A model generated the notes under the pieces. It saw only the letters and a program-made list of their open reading frames with translations. It ran no database searches and was not told the DNA's origin. A stretch of DNA of 64,000 nucleotides, taken from Gaiellasilicea sp963806955 (GTDB lineage Bacteria > Actinomycetota > Thermoleophilia > Gaiellales > Gaiellaceae). The position numbers and the translations under genes were made by a program. The DNA lies in contig CAWDZG010000001.1 in assembly GCA_963806955.1 (NCBI GenBank), forward strand, positions 620,001 through 684,000, written 5' to 3'. Numbering within the stretch: position 1 is the stretch's first letter; every line of letters begins with the position of its first letter. Shown here piece after piece: positions 12,030 through 20,079 of the stretch.

Positions 12030-13168
12030 GCGGTTTGGGTGATTCGGGCGAAGCGGCGCTTGCCGGCCTGGACGGTGACGCCCGCGAGCTCGGCGCGCGG
12101 GACGTCGAGCTCGGTGACGACGCTGCCGTCGAGCTTCAGCCCGCCTTGCCCGATCAGCCGGCGCGCCTCGCTCGTCGACAGCCCGAAGGCGGCGGCGAGC
12201 AACGCCGGCAGATGGACGGGATCGCCCTGTGGCAGCGCGATCTCCGGAATGTCGTCGGGTGCCTGCCCCTCGCGCACGACGCGGGTGAAGTGCGCCTCGG
12301 CTGCACGGCTTGCCTCCTCGCCGTGCGAGCGCGTGACGATCGCCCGCGCGAGCGCCAGCTTGGCCTGCATCGGCTCGCCCACCGGCACGTCGCGCTCGAG
12401 CACGAGCCGGTACCACTCCTCGAGCTGCGCGTCCGGGATCCGCATCGTGCGGCCGAACTGCTCCTCCGGCGCGGCCGTCAGCGGGATGTTGTTGCCGAGC
12501 GACGAGCTCATCTTCTCCCCGTCCCAGGAGAGCAGGAGCGGCGTCGTCAGGACGACCTGTGGCTCGAGCCCGTACGCCTGCATGACCGTGCGCCCGGCGA
12601 GCAGGTTGTAGAGCTGGTCGGTGCCGCCGAGCTCGACGTCGGCCTCGATCGCGACGGAGTCGTAGGCCTGCATCAGCGGATAGAGCAGCTCGGAGACCGA
12701 GATCGGCTCCTGCGCGGCCATCCGCTTGGCGAAGTCGTCCCGCTCGAGGATCTGCGCGACCGTGGTCGTCCGGGTCAGCCGGATCACGTCGGCGAAGGTC
12801 AGCCCGGCCAGCCACTCGCTGTTGAAGCGGACCTCGGTGCGCTCGCGGTCGAGGATCTGCAGCGCCTGCTCGACGTACGTCTTCGCGTCGGCGTCGATCT
12901 GCTCGTCGGAGAGGATCGGGCGCTCGGCGGAGCGCCCGGACGGGTCGCCGATCCGCGTCGTGTAGTCGCCGACGATCAGCACGCCGACGTGACCCGCGTC
13001 CTGGAAGGCGCGCATCCGCTGCAGCGGGATGCCGCGGCCGAGATGGATGTCGGGCGAGGTGACGTCGATCCCGAGCTTCACCCGCAGCGGCCGGCCGAGC
13101 TTCAGCTTCTCCTCGAGCCCGCCCTGCGGCAGGACGTCGACGGCGTTCCGGGTGAGCGTCTCGATCAC
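12026..13168 (-). CDS. tyrS: Tyrosyl-tRNA synthetase
   Basis: Charges tRNA-Tyr with tyrosine. Intact, 380 residues. The class I signature appears as HLGRG (HIGH equivalent, about residue 42) and KMSSS (about residue 216). The tyrosine pocket motifs (DYTTRIGDPSGRS; GGTDQLYNLLAGR) and a C-terminal S4-like RNA-binding segment (SEARRLIGQGGLKLDG) are present. The sequence is nearer to TyrZ-like synthetases than to E. coli TyrS. The GTG start at 13168 overlaps the stop of the FMN dehydrogenase gene (GTGA), so the two are translationally coupled. Its stop lies in the -35 box of the rrn promoter. Confidence 0.95.
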   Translation of the reverse strand: MIETLTRNAVDVLPQGGLEEKLKLGRPLRVKLGIDVTSPDIHLGRGIPLQRMRAFQDAGHVGVLIVGDYTTRIGDPSGRSAERPILSDEQIDADAKTYVEQALQILDRERTEVRFNSEWLAGLTFADVIRLTRTTTVAQILERDDFAKRMAAQEPISVSELLYPLMQAYDSVAIEADVELGGTDQLYNLLAGRTVMQAYGLEPQVVLTTPLLLSWDGEKMSSSLGNNIPLTAAPEEQFGRTMRIPDAQLEEWYRLVLERDVPVGEPMQAKLALARAIVTRSHGEEASRAAEAHFTRVVREGQAPDDIPEIALPQGDPVHLPALLAAAFGLSTSEARRLIGQGGLKLDGSVVTELDVPRAELAGVTVQAGKRRFARITQTA

Positions 13169-14231
13169 GGGCGCACGATTCTAGTGAGGTGGCCGGGGAC
13201 CACCTCGGCCGGGGAAGTGCGCCGCAGAGCGCCAGCGCGAGCTCGATCTCGTCGCGGAGCAGCTCGAGCACGCGGCGCGCGCCCGCCTCGCCCTCGCACG
13301 CGAGCCCCCAGAGCGGCGCACGGCCGGCGAGCGCGGCCGTCGCCCCGAGCGCGAGCGCCTTGACGACGTCCGAGCCGCGCCGGATACCGCCGTCGACATA
13401 GACCTCGATCCGGCCGGCGACCGCATCGACCACCTCCGGGAGGAGCTCGGCCGTGGAGGCGACCGCGTCGAGCTGACGGCCGCCGTGGTTCGAGACGACG
13501 ATCGCGTCGACGCCGTGCTCGACCGCGAGCGCGGCGTCCTCGGCCGTCTGGATCCCCTTGAGCACGAGCGGGAGCGGCGAGAGCGAGCGCAGCTCTGCCA
13601 GGTCGGCCCACGTGAGCGACGAGTCGATCGCGCCCAGCAGCTCGAGCGGCGTCGCGCCCTCCCAGCCCCCGAGCGCGGCCATGCTCGGCACGACGATCTC
13701 CTCGGGGACGCGAAAACCGGTGCGGAAGTCCCGCTCGCGCCGGCCAAGCCTCGGCGCGTCGATGGTGAGCACGATCGCGCCGAAGCCGTGCGCGGCGGCC
13801 TGGTCGAGGAAGGACTGCGTGACGCCGCGGTCGCGGAAGACGTAGAGCTGGAACCAGCGTGGCGCGCCGGGCGCGGCCGCCGCGACGTCGGCCGGCGTCG
13901 CGGTCGCGAGCGTCGAGAGACACATGACCGTCCCGGCGGCTGCCGCAGCGCGCGCCATCCCCTGCTCGCCGTCGGCGTGTGCCAAGCGCTGGATCGCCGT
14001 CGGCGCGACGAGCAGCGGCATCGAGACTGTTGTGCCGAGCACCGTCGTCTCCGTCGAGACCTCCGACACGTCGACGAGCACGCGCGGCCTGAGCCGCAGC
14101 CGCTGCCAGGCTGCGACGTTCTCGGCCAGGGCGAGCTCGTCCCCGGCGCCACCGGCGTAGTAGCCGAAGGCGCCGGGCTCGAGCCGCTCCTCGGCCAGGC
14201 GCTCGAAATCGGCGACGCAAACGGGTTCCAC
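13165..14231 (-). CDS. FMN-dependent alpha-hydroxy acid dehydrogenase (one frameshift)
   Basis: Flavoenzyme of the lactate / glycolate / mandelate dehydrogenase family, oxidising a 2-hydroxy acid to the 2-oxo acid. Typical segments: FGYYAGGAGDE near the N-terminus, LVAPTAIQRLAH, the FMN-binding KGIQTAEDA, the catalytic His region SNHGGRQLD, and DGGIRRGSDVVKAL with GRAPLWGL. The frame breaks close to the end (about 13215). Restoring it ends the protein at 13165 with ..GHLTRIVRP and a GTGA overlap with tyrS, which supports a sequence error. About 355 residues. GTG 14231 lies 6 nt after TAGATT, so it is probably leaderless. The substrate is not predictable. Confidence 0.85.
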
Positions 14232-14237
14232 GCGCCG

Positions 14238-14243
14238 AATCTA
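14238..14243 (-). promoter_or_regulatory. -10 box of the FMN dehydrogenase-tyrS pair (leaderless)
   Basis: TAGATT on the minus strand ends 6 nt before GTG 14231. Confidence 0.45.
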
Positions 14244-15452
14244 TCCCCTACGGCTGACAGCTGCTCCGCGGAGGGTGGTGCGAGCAGGTACACCGGATCG
14301 AGCGTCCGCACGCGGGCGCGCGTACTCGGCCGCCGCCTCGCCGTTGCCGAGACAGGCCTCGATCAGGCTGTGGTGGTAGAGGCCGTCGACGTCGAGCGTG
14401 CCGAGCCGCAGCGAGCGCAGGGAGACGTCCTCGCCTCCGCGCAGCGGCCGTTCTTGTAGAGCGCCCACGCCAGGACGTGCTCGCCCTCGATGCTCGGGCG
14501 CTCGGCGTAGCCGCGCCGGGCAGGTCGAGCGCGTCGCGCAGGTTGCGATCGTGGTTCAGGTCGAACTCGGCCGTCTCGAGCAGGTTGCTGCCGCCGTTCG
14601 CGGCGAAGAGGCGCTCGAGCGACTCGGCCCGCTCCCAGGCCCGCTCGGCCTCGGCGTGGCGGCCGAGCCCATCGAGCAGGTCGCCGAGGCTGGCCGCGTA
14701 CTCGGGCACAGGAGCTGCTGCCGCCGCGCGCCGGTACAGAGGGATCGCCCGCGCGGGACGCCCGTTGGCGACCTCGACGTCGCCGAGTCCTGCGATCGCG
14801 CCCGGATAGGCGGGGACGAACGCGAGCGCCTCACGGAAGCGGAGCTTCGCCTGCTCGACCTGCCGGTCGGCCAGCAGGAGGTGGCCGAGCAGCGTGCGCG
14901 TCCACGCGGCCGGCTCGCCGATCCCGGCGGAGTCCATCGGCGAGCTCCATCGCCTCGAGCGCACCGTCGATGTCGCCGGTGAGCTCGCGGGCGTACGAGA
15001 TGCGCGCGTACGCGCTCGCCGACGGCCGCAGCGCGACCATCCGGTCGAAGGCTGCGAATGCCTCGCGGTAGCGACCGAGCTCGAGGTTCGCGTCACCGAT
15101 CAGCCCGTGAACGGCTGCGGTGCCAGGCTCCAGGTCGCGTGCGGTGCGCGCGAGCTCGAGCGACTCGCGAAAGCGGTGCCGGGACGCCGCGAGCGCCGAG
15201 AGACCGCGAACGGCGGCGGCGTTCCGTGAGTCGAGCCGAAGAGCCTCGCGCAGCTTCTTCTCCGTGCGCACGTAGAGCGCCGGGTTGCCGCTCACGCGCG
15301 CCTGCTGCTGGAGCACGAGCCCCTGCACGGCGACCCGCTGCGCCTCGTCGGCGCGCGGCGCCGCGGACGCCTCTCCTTCGCGGAGGACGCCGCCAAAGAG
15401 GGCGCTCGCCGCGAGTGCGACGGCGGCGGCCAGGAAATGCGGTCAGTTTCAT
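14241..15452 (-). CDS. Secreted or anchored TPR-repeat protein (several frameshifts)
   Basis: A protein of about 400 residues built of tetratricopeptide repeats. The ATG at 15452 (preceded by GAGGAACGAG) starts a hydrophobic N-terminus (MKLTAF, then LAAAVALAAS after a shift near 15435). TPR units follow in two frames: REALRLDSRNAAAVRGLSAL to ELTGDIDGALEAM, then after about 14935 LRFREALAFVPAYPGAIAGL to HAEAERAWERAESLERL. After another shift near 14520 the C-terminus reads DGLYHHSLIEACLGNGEAA. At least three indels are needed; the exact stop (14241 or 14248) is uncertain. It lies 64 nt downstream of the DUF4331 gene and probably shares its ECF-type promoter. The role is probably protein-protein interaction; partner unknown. 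Confidence 0.65.
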
Positions 15453-15516
15453 CTCGTTCCTCACTGTTGGCCGGTGGGGCCGCACACGTCGCGTGCGGCC
15501 CCCACCGGGTGTTGGA

Positions 15517-16815
15517 CTAGGGCTTCTGGAGCCCCTTGGAGTTGGCGAATCCGCTGGCGGGATCGGCCTGGTACGGGAAGGACGCGAGCGCCGGCACGTC
15601 ACCGGCATTGACGCCGTCGCCGAGCTCGACCTTGTTCCCCTTGAGGAAGCCGGCCATCACCCGCTCGGCAGCGTCGATCACGTCGTCCTCGAGCCGGCGG
15701 CCGTTCGGGAAGCCGCCGTTGTCGCCGCCGATCACGCCGAGGCGGTTGACCTTGTCCTTCGGCGTCACCGGGATCGAGTAGTTGAGCCGCAGCATGTCGG
15801 CGACGGTGTCGCCGGTGTAGTTGAGGCCCTTCACGCCGGTGCCGAACACGGCGACGAGGTCGTCGCGGTTCTTCTCCGGCGCGTTCACCTTGTAGAGCTG
15901 GTTCATCAGCTTCGCGAGCACGGGCTCGACGACAGGGCCGGCGAACTGCTTGTCGTTCACCGGCGCGGAGCGGTTCCACACGTCCTTGAAGGGCGTCGGC
16001 ACGACGACCTCGTTGACGAGCGGGTTGCCGAGCCGCGACACCTGCGTCCAGCCCTTCTTCACCTTGCCGTTCACCGTCACGTTGCGGCGGTCGGTCGACG
16101 TCCAGATACCGATCGTCGAGTTCTTGGCCTTCAGCTCGGCGATCGGGATCTGCAGCGCGATCGAGTGGACGGCGTAGCCGGCGAAGAAGTCCTTGCCGCC
16201 GCCGTCCGCGCCCGTGCCCTTGCGGAACGCGAGCAGGTCGAAGATCGCACCGATGTCGCCGAAGAACGCGTCGTCACGCTGGCCGGCGAAGACCTTCGTG
16301 CCCTTGGCGTCGACGACTTCCTTCGCGGCGAGCGCCCGGTAGTTCGGCGTCGACCGCGGTCCGATGTTGTTCGGCGGCGTCTTCGCCCAGGTCAGCAGCG
16401 TCGTCTTCTTGCCGACCGTCTTGGTCGCCGAGTACTTCTGGACGGTGTTGCCGAGGAAGAGCGGGCCCGCCGTCCGCTGGAAGCGGAACCGGTAGGTGAT
16501 GTCCGGCCGGGCGTCGCCGTTCCGGTCGATGTAGATGTTGTAACGGGCGGACGGCGAGAACGTGTAGTAGTTCGGGCCGGCCGCCGGATCCTCGCCCGGG
16601 ATCCAGTTGGAGATGACCGTCACGGTGTCCGGACGGTCCGGGCTCCGAAACGCGTACAGGTCCGTGTTGTCCGCACTCGGATCCTCCGAGATCAGCGGCG
16701 CTTCACGGTGGCTCGAGGCGGTGCTCGAACTGGGGCCTGAGCCGACGAGTGCGGCTCCGACCGCTGCGAGGGCTGTCGCCGAGAGGGCGACGAGCCCGAA
16801 CAGTGCCTTCTTCAT
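15517..16815 (-). CDS. DUF4331 family secreted protein
   Basis: 432 residues, intact from ATG 16815, which follows a CAGGAG ribosome site. The open frame extends further upstream, but MKKALFGLVAL starts a clear signal peptide. The mature N-terminus carries the DUF4331 hallmark SSHREAPLISEDPSADNTDLYAF; later family segments include NGDARPDITYRFRF, FAGQRDDAFFGDIGAIFDLL and RLGNPLVNEVVVP. The family's function is unknown; such genes often lie near TPR proteins and ECF sigma factors, as here. It is transcribed divergently from the sigma gene and has an upstream copy of the motif CGAACCG-N15-CGAA, so it is a probable sigma target. Acts outside the membrane. Confidence 0.9.
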   Translation of the reverse strand: MKKALFGLVALSATALAAVGAALVGSGPSSSTASSHREAPLISEDPSADNTDLYAFRSPDRPDTVTVISNWIPGEDPAAGPNYYTFSPSARYNIYIDRNGDARPDITYRFRFQRTAGPLFLGNTVQKYSATKTVGKKTTLLTWAKTPPNNIGPRSTPNYRALAAKEVVDAKGTKVFAGQRDDAFFGDIGAIFDLLAFRKGTGADGGGKDFFAGYAVHSIALQIPIAELKAKNSTIGIWTSTDRRNVTVNGKVKKGWTQVSRLGNPLVNEVVVPTPFKDVWNRSAPVNDKQFAGPVVEPVLAKLMNQLYKVNAPEKNRDDLVAVFGTGVKGLNYTGDTVADMLRLNYSIPVTPKDKVNRLGVIGGDNGGFPNGRRLEDDVIDAAERVMAGFLKGNKVELGDGVNAGDVPALASFPYQADPASGFANSKGLQKP

Positions 16816-16854
16816 ATCCCCACGCTCCTGTTTGGTGGTCGGGGTGTCGGCGCT

Positions 16855-16882
16855 TGTTCGCCGCACCCACGGGAGCGGTTCG
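16855..16882 (-). promoter_or_regulatory. ECF-type promoter of the DUF4331-TPR operon
   Basis: CGAACCG (16882-16876) and CGAACA (16860-16855) are separated by exactly 15 nt on the minus strand. The same pair with the same spacing precedes the sigma gene and the lipoprotein gene. Confidence 0.65.
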
Positions 16883-16896
16883 CCCGGATGCGAGAT

Positions 16897-16924
16897 CGAA
16901 CCGATCGGCGTCCAGGGACGAATC
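16897..16924 (+). promoter_or_regulatory. ECF-type promoter of the sigma factor gene (autoregulation)
   Basis: CGAACCG (16897-16903), 15 nt, CGAATC (16919-16924). The -10 ends 6 nt before GTG 16931, so the sigma mRNA would be leaderless and autoregulated. Confidence 0.65.
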
Positions 16925-16930
16925 TGGGTC

Positions 16931-17548
16931 GTGCTCGCTGTAGCCTCAGAACCACCGGTGCGGATCCGCGGCCTTGCCCACCTCTCCGACGAGGCGCTCG
17001 TCGCCCTCGTCGCCCGCTCGGACGAGTCGGCGCTCGCGGAGCTCTACGACCGCGTCGGCGGGACCGCCTACGGGCTCGCCTACCGGATCCTCCGGGACGA
17101 GTCGCTCGCGCAGGACGCCGTCCAGGATGCCTTCCTCGGCCTCTGGCGCAGTGCGGGCTCGTTCGTCCCGGAGCGCGCGAAGGCGTCGACATGGATTCTG
17201 ACGCTCGTCCACCGGCGCGCCGTCGACGTGGTCCGCCGCGAGCAGCGCCGCCGGACCGAGCCGATCGAGAACGCACCGGAGCCGACCGAGGGCTCCGCCG
17301 AGGAGGCAGCCTGGTTGCGGCTCGAGCGCGAGCGCGTCCAGGGTGCGCTTGCCCAGCTGCCCGACCAGCAGCGCGAGGCGATCGAGCTCGCCTACTACGG
17401 CGGCTACACCCAGTCGGAGCTGGCGGATCGGCTCGGGCAGCCGCTCGGGACGATCAAGAGCAGGATGTTCGCGGGGCTCTCCCGGCTACGGGAGTTGCTC
17501 GACCTCGACGACGCGGCCGAAAGGACTTCATGGACCTCCACGACCTGA
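16931..17548 (+). CDS. ECF RNA polymerase sigma factor (SigK-like group)
   Basis: A 205-residue extracytoplasmic-function sigma factor. Region 2 covers YRILRDESLAQDAVQDAFL with GLWRSAGSF; region 4 covers LPDQQREAIELAYYGGYTQS and LGTIKSRMFAGLSRLRELL with its helix-turn-helix. An acidic linker joins them. The open frame extends far upstream, but GTG 16931 sits 6 nt after a CGAATC box and gives the normal length. A second GTG at 16958 is also possible. The 3' end overlaps the anti-sigma gene by 19 nt, as usual for such pairs. Predicted targets: itself, the DUF4331-TPR operon and the duplicated lipoprotein. The inducing signal is unknown. Confidence 0.9.
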   Translation: MLAVASEPPVRIRGLAHLSDEALVALVARSDESALAELYDRVGGTAYGLAYRILRDESLAQDAVQDAFLGLWRSAGSFVPERAKASTWILTLVHRRAVDVVRREQRRRTEPIENAPEPTEGSAEEAAWLRLERERVQGALAQLPDQQREAIELAYYGGYTQSELADRLGQPLGTIKSRMFAGLSRLRELLDLDDAAERTSWTSTT

Positions 17549-18227
17549 CCCCCGGGTACGCGCTCGACGCGCTCGACGCGGACGAGCATGCCCTGTACGA
17601 GGAGCACCTCGCCGGCTGCGACCGCTGCCGCGAGGAGCTGCAGGGCTTCTGGCAGGTCTCGGGTGCGCTCGCGCACGCCGCCGGTGGGCCTGCGCCTCCT
17701 AGCGTCCCTCCGGGCGCGCATCCTCGAGCAGGCACGCGAGCGAGCGGCCGAACGTCATGCCGCTGCGGCGCCGCTTCGCCGTGCCCGTGCTCTCGTCGGC
17801 CGCCGCGGTCGCCGCCGTCGCGGCGATCGCATTCGGCGTCTGGGCGACGTCGCTCTCGAACGAGCTCGACGAGCTGCGGAACCAGGCAGGCAGCGAGCGC
17901 CAGGCGATCGCCGTCCTCGCCGACCCGAACCACCGCGCCGTGCCGCTCTCGGGCGCCGACGGCCGGCTCGTCGTCTCGACGACGGGCAACGCGGCTCTCG
18001 TCCTCTCCGGGCTCGACCCGGCGCCGGTCGGGAAGGTCTACGAGATCTGGGTGATCGAGGCGGGCACGCCGAAGCCCGCGGGCCTGTTCGCCGGCGCCAA
18101 CACCCGCACGGTGCTCGCGCTCTCGCGGCCGGTGCCCGACGACGCGGTCGTCGCCGTCACCCTGGAGCGCGCGGGCGGCGTCGACGCACCGACCGGAACG
18201 CCGCTCTTCACCTCGGCTTCGGCCTAG
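17530..18227 (+). CDS. Anti-sigma factor, RskA-like (two frameshifts)
   Basis: Membrane-bound regulator that should hold the upstream ECF sigma factor inactive. From ATG 17530 the N-terminal cytosolic domain reads MDLHDLTPGYALDALDADE and carries the zinc-type motif H-x3-C-x2-C (HLAGCDRC). The frame shifts near 17695 and again near 17755. Then come a single transmembrane helix (VPVLSSAAAVAAVAAIAFGV) and the extracytoplasmic RskA C-terminal domain (VYEIWVIEAGTPKPAGLFAG), ending in SASA at 18227. The corrected length is about 232 residues. RskA-type proteins are usually released by membrane proteolysis, but no dedicated protease gene is adjacent. The frameshifts are probably sequence errors. Confidence 0.8.
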
Positions 18228-18229
18228 AT

Positions 18230-18257
18230 CGAACCGTCTCCGGCGTCGGGGCGAACA
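18230..18257 (+). promoter_or_regulatory. ECF-type promoter of the lipoprotein gene
   Basis: CGAACCG (18230-18236), 15 nt, CGAACA (18252-18257). The block CGAACAAGC matches the DUF4331 promoter over nine bases. The lipoprotein GTG lies 33 nt downstream, after a good ribosome site. Confidence 0.65.
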
Positions 18258-18289
18258 AGCCTCGACAACGATTCCAAAGGAGACCACCT

Positions 18290-19543
18290 GTGAAGCGCAC
18301 CACTCTCGCCGCCCTGGTGGCGGCACTGACGATCGTCCCGCTCGGCCTCGCGGCCTGCGGCGGCGACGACGAGGACGCGGCGGCCCCGGCCACGACCGCG
18401 GCCGAGACCATGACCGACGAGACCGCCGACACCGTCTCGATCGAGAGCCCGGCGGTCGACCTCCGGGTCACGCTCGACCGGCTCCTCGCCGAGCACGCCC
18501 TGCTCGCGACGTTCGCGATGCAGAAGGGTCTCGACGGCGACAAGGACTTCGACGCGATCGCCAATGGCCCTCGACGGCAACACCGTCGACCTCGGCGACG
18601 CGATCGGCTCCGTCTACGGCGACGAGGCCAAGACCGGCTTCCTCGAGCTGTGGCGGAACCACATCGGCTTCTTCGTCGACTACACCGTCGCCACGGCCAA
18701 GAAGGACGAGGCCGGCCAGACCGCAGCACGCGACAAGCTGGCGCAGTACCAGGCCGACTTCTCCGCCTTCCTCGACACCGCCACCGGCGGCGAGCTGCCC
18801 CAGAGCGGAGCGGCCGAGGCACTGCAGGCCCACGTCAACCAGCTCATCGCGCGCGATCGACACCTACGCCGCGGGCGACTACCCCGAAGGCGTACGGCCA
18901 GATCCGCGAGGCCTATCACCACATGTTCATGACCGGTGACGCGATCTCCGGCGCGATCGTCGCGCAGATGCCCGACACGTTCGCCCTGGCTCCCGCCACG
19001 ATGGCGTCGTCCGACCTCCGGATCACGCTCGGGCGCCTGCTCGCCGAGCATGCCGGGCTCGCGACCTTCGCGATGCAGAAGGGTCTCGACGGCGACAAGG
19101 ACTTCGACGCGATCGCCAAGGCGCTCGACGGCAACACCGTCGACCTCGGCGACGCGATCGGCTCCGTCTACGGCGACGAGGCCAAGGCCGGCTTCCTCGA
19201 GCTGTGGCGGAACCACATCGGCTTCTTCGTCGACTACACCGTCGCCACGGCCAAGAAGGACGAGGCCGGCCAGACCGCAGCACGCGACAAGCTGGCGCAG
19301 TACCAGGCCGACTTCTCCGCCTTCCTCGACACCGCCACCGGCGGCGAGCTGCCCCAGAGCGGAGCGGCCGAGGCGCTGCAGGCCCACGTCAACCAGCTGA
19401 TCGGCGCGATCGACACCTACGCCGCGGGCGACTACCCCGAGGCGTACGGCCAGATTCGCGAGGCCTACGCGCACATGTTCATGACGGCCGACGCCCTTGC
19501 CGGCGCGATCGTCGCCCAGAGCCCCGACAAGTTCAGCTCGTAG
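18290..19543 (+). CDS. Lipoprotein with two near-identical helical domains (frameshifts in copy 1)
   Basis: Starts at GTG 18290 after AAAGGAGA. The signal peptide ends in a lipobox (LAAC, then GGDDE), and an acidic Thr/Ala linker leads to two tandem domains of about 175 residues. Each domain contains LLAEHA, FAMQKGLDGDKDFDAIA, IGSVYGDEAK, LELWRNHIGFFVDYTVATAK, FLDTATGGELPQSG and AIVAQ; they look all-helical. Copy 1 (18458-18984) has three extra bases relative to copy 2 (near 18565, 18850 and 18886). Since three insertions restore the frame, the whole is one gene of about 416 residues. I do not know the family's function. Placement after the sigma/anti-sigma pair and the shared promoter motif make it an envelope-stress or signal-sensing candidate. 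Confidence 0.7.
   Translation: MKRTTLAALVAALTIVPLGLAACGGDDEDAAAPATTAAETMTDETADTVSIESPAVDLRVTLDRLLAEHALLATFAMQKGLDGDKDFDAIANGPRRQHRRPRRRDRLRLRRRGQDRLPRAVAEPHRLLRRLHRRHGQEGRGRPDRSTRQAGAVPGRLLRLPRHRHRRRAAPERSGRGTAGPRQPAHRARSTPTPRATTPKAYGQIREAYHHMFMTGDAISGAIVAQMPDTFALAPATMASSDLRITLGRLLAEHAGLATFAMQKGLDGDKDFDAIAKALDGNTVDLGDAIGSVYGDEAKAGFLELWRNHIGFFVDYTVATAKKDEAGQTAARDKLAQYQADFSAFLDTATGGELPQSGAAEALQAHVNQLIGAIDTYAAGDYPEAYGQIREAYAHMFMTADALAGAIVAQSPDKFSS
18458..19536 (+). repeat. Intragenic tandem duplication of about 0.55 kb
   Basis: Unit 1 (18458-18984) and unit 2 (19013-19536) are nearly identical at DNA level across most of their length, including a stretch of about 270 bases from TCGACGGCAACACC onward with very few changes. 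The offset is 552 bases (184 codons) once three single-base insertions in unit 1 are removed. Recent duplication or gene conversion is likely. Confidence 0.85.
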
Positions 19544-19557
19544 GGCTCTCCTCCGAC

Positions 19558-19591
19558 GGCTCCCGGGGCGCCTGCGGCCGCCCCGGGAGCC
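19558..19591 (+). terminator. Strong GC hairpin after the lipoprotein gene
   Basis: A perfect 13-bp stem (GGCTCCCGGGGCG / CGCCCCGGGAGCC) begins 14 nt after the lipoprotein stop. No T-tract follows, so termination would rely on the stem alone or on Rho. Confidence 0.6.
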
Positions 19592-19602
19592 ACCCCCAGC
19601 TC

Positions 19603-20025
19603 GTGACACGCATCCTCCTCATCACACTGCTCGCCGGCAGCGCCGGCGTCCACGCCGCTCTCGCCGCAGAGCACGGGATCTCGTTCCACGTTGCGGCCGC
19701 GCTGCTGGCGCTCGCCGCGGGGACGCTCGCCCTGCGGCCCGGCCGGGTGCCGGCGGCCGCTACCGGCGTCCTCCTGGCCGGACTCCTCGGCGCGTACGCA
19801 GTGGCGGGCGAGCAGCTCGACCTGCTCGCCGGGATCACGAAGGCGGGAGAGCTCGGCGGGCTCGCGCTCGCGATCCGGCTCACGCTCGCCGGGCCGCCGC
19901 ATCGCCCGGAACGGGTCGTCACGCTGGCGCTCGCCGCGATGATCGCGGTGGGCGCAGCCGCCGCAACCCCCGCCGTTGCCGACGAGCACACGCACGTGCC
20001 AGGCGTGACGGCGCACGGTCACTGA
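19603..20025 (+). CDS. Small integral membrane protein, unknown function
   Basis: A 140-residue protein not assigned to a family. The frame is open far upstream because it continues the antisense-free frame through the lipoprotein region; GTG 19603, after the hairpin, gives a natural N-terminus (MTRILLITLLAGSAGVHAAL). About four transmembrane segments are visible (near residues 3-20, 25-42, 47-62 and 100-118). The C-terminus is His-rich (DEHTHVPGVTAHGH), which could bind a metal. It follows the lipoprotein gene on the same strand and may belong to the same regulon by read-through. Confidence 0.6.
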   Translation: MTRILLITLLAGSAGVHAALAAEHGISFHVAAALLALAAGTLALRPGRVPAAATGVLLAGLLGAYAVAGEQLDLLAGITKAGELGGLALAIRLTLAGPPHRPERVVTLALAAMIAVGAAAATPAVADEHTHVPGVTAHGH

Positions 20026-20066
20026 CACGCGACACATCCGTGACGGATGCGTTCCGATCAGCTCCG

Positions 20067-20072
20067 TACACT
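20067..20072 (+). promoter_or_regulatory. -10 box of recQ (leaderless)
   Basis: TACACT ends 7 nt before ATG 20080. The same hexamer at the same distance precedes the next gene's TTG start. Confidence 0.5.
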
Positions 20073-20079
20073 CGTTCGC

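Noticed and set aside
13181..14311. A long alternative C-terminus for the TPR protein running into the FMN dehydrogenase gene
   Set aside because: Its first residues look protein-like (DPVYLLAPPSAEQLSAVG), but the frame then runs antistop-free through the dehydrogenase in the wrong frame; a stop near 14241-14248 is more plausible.
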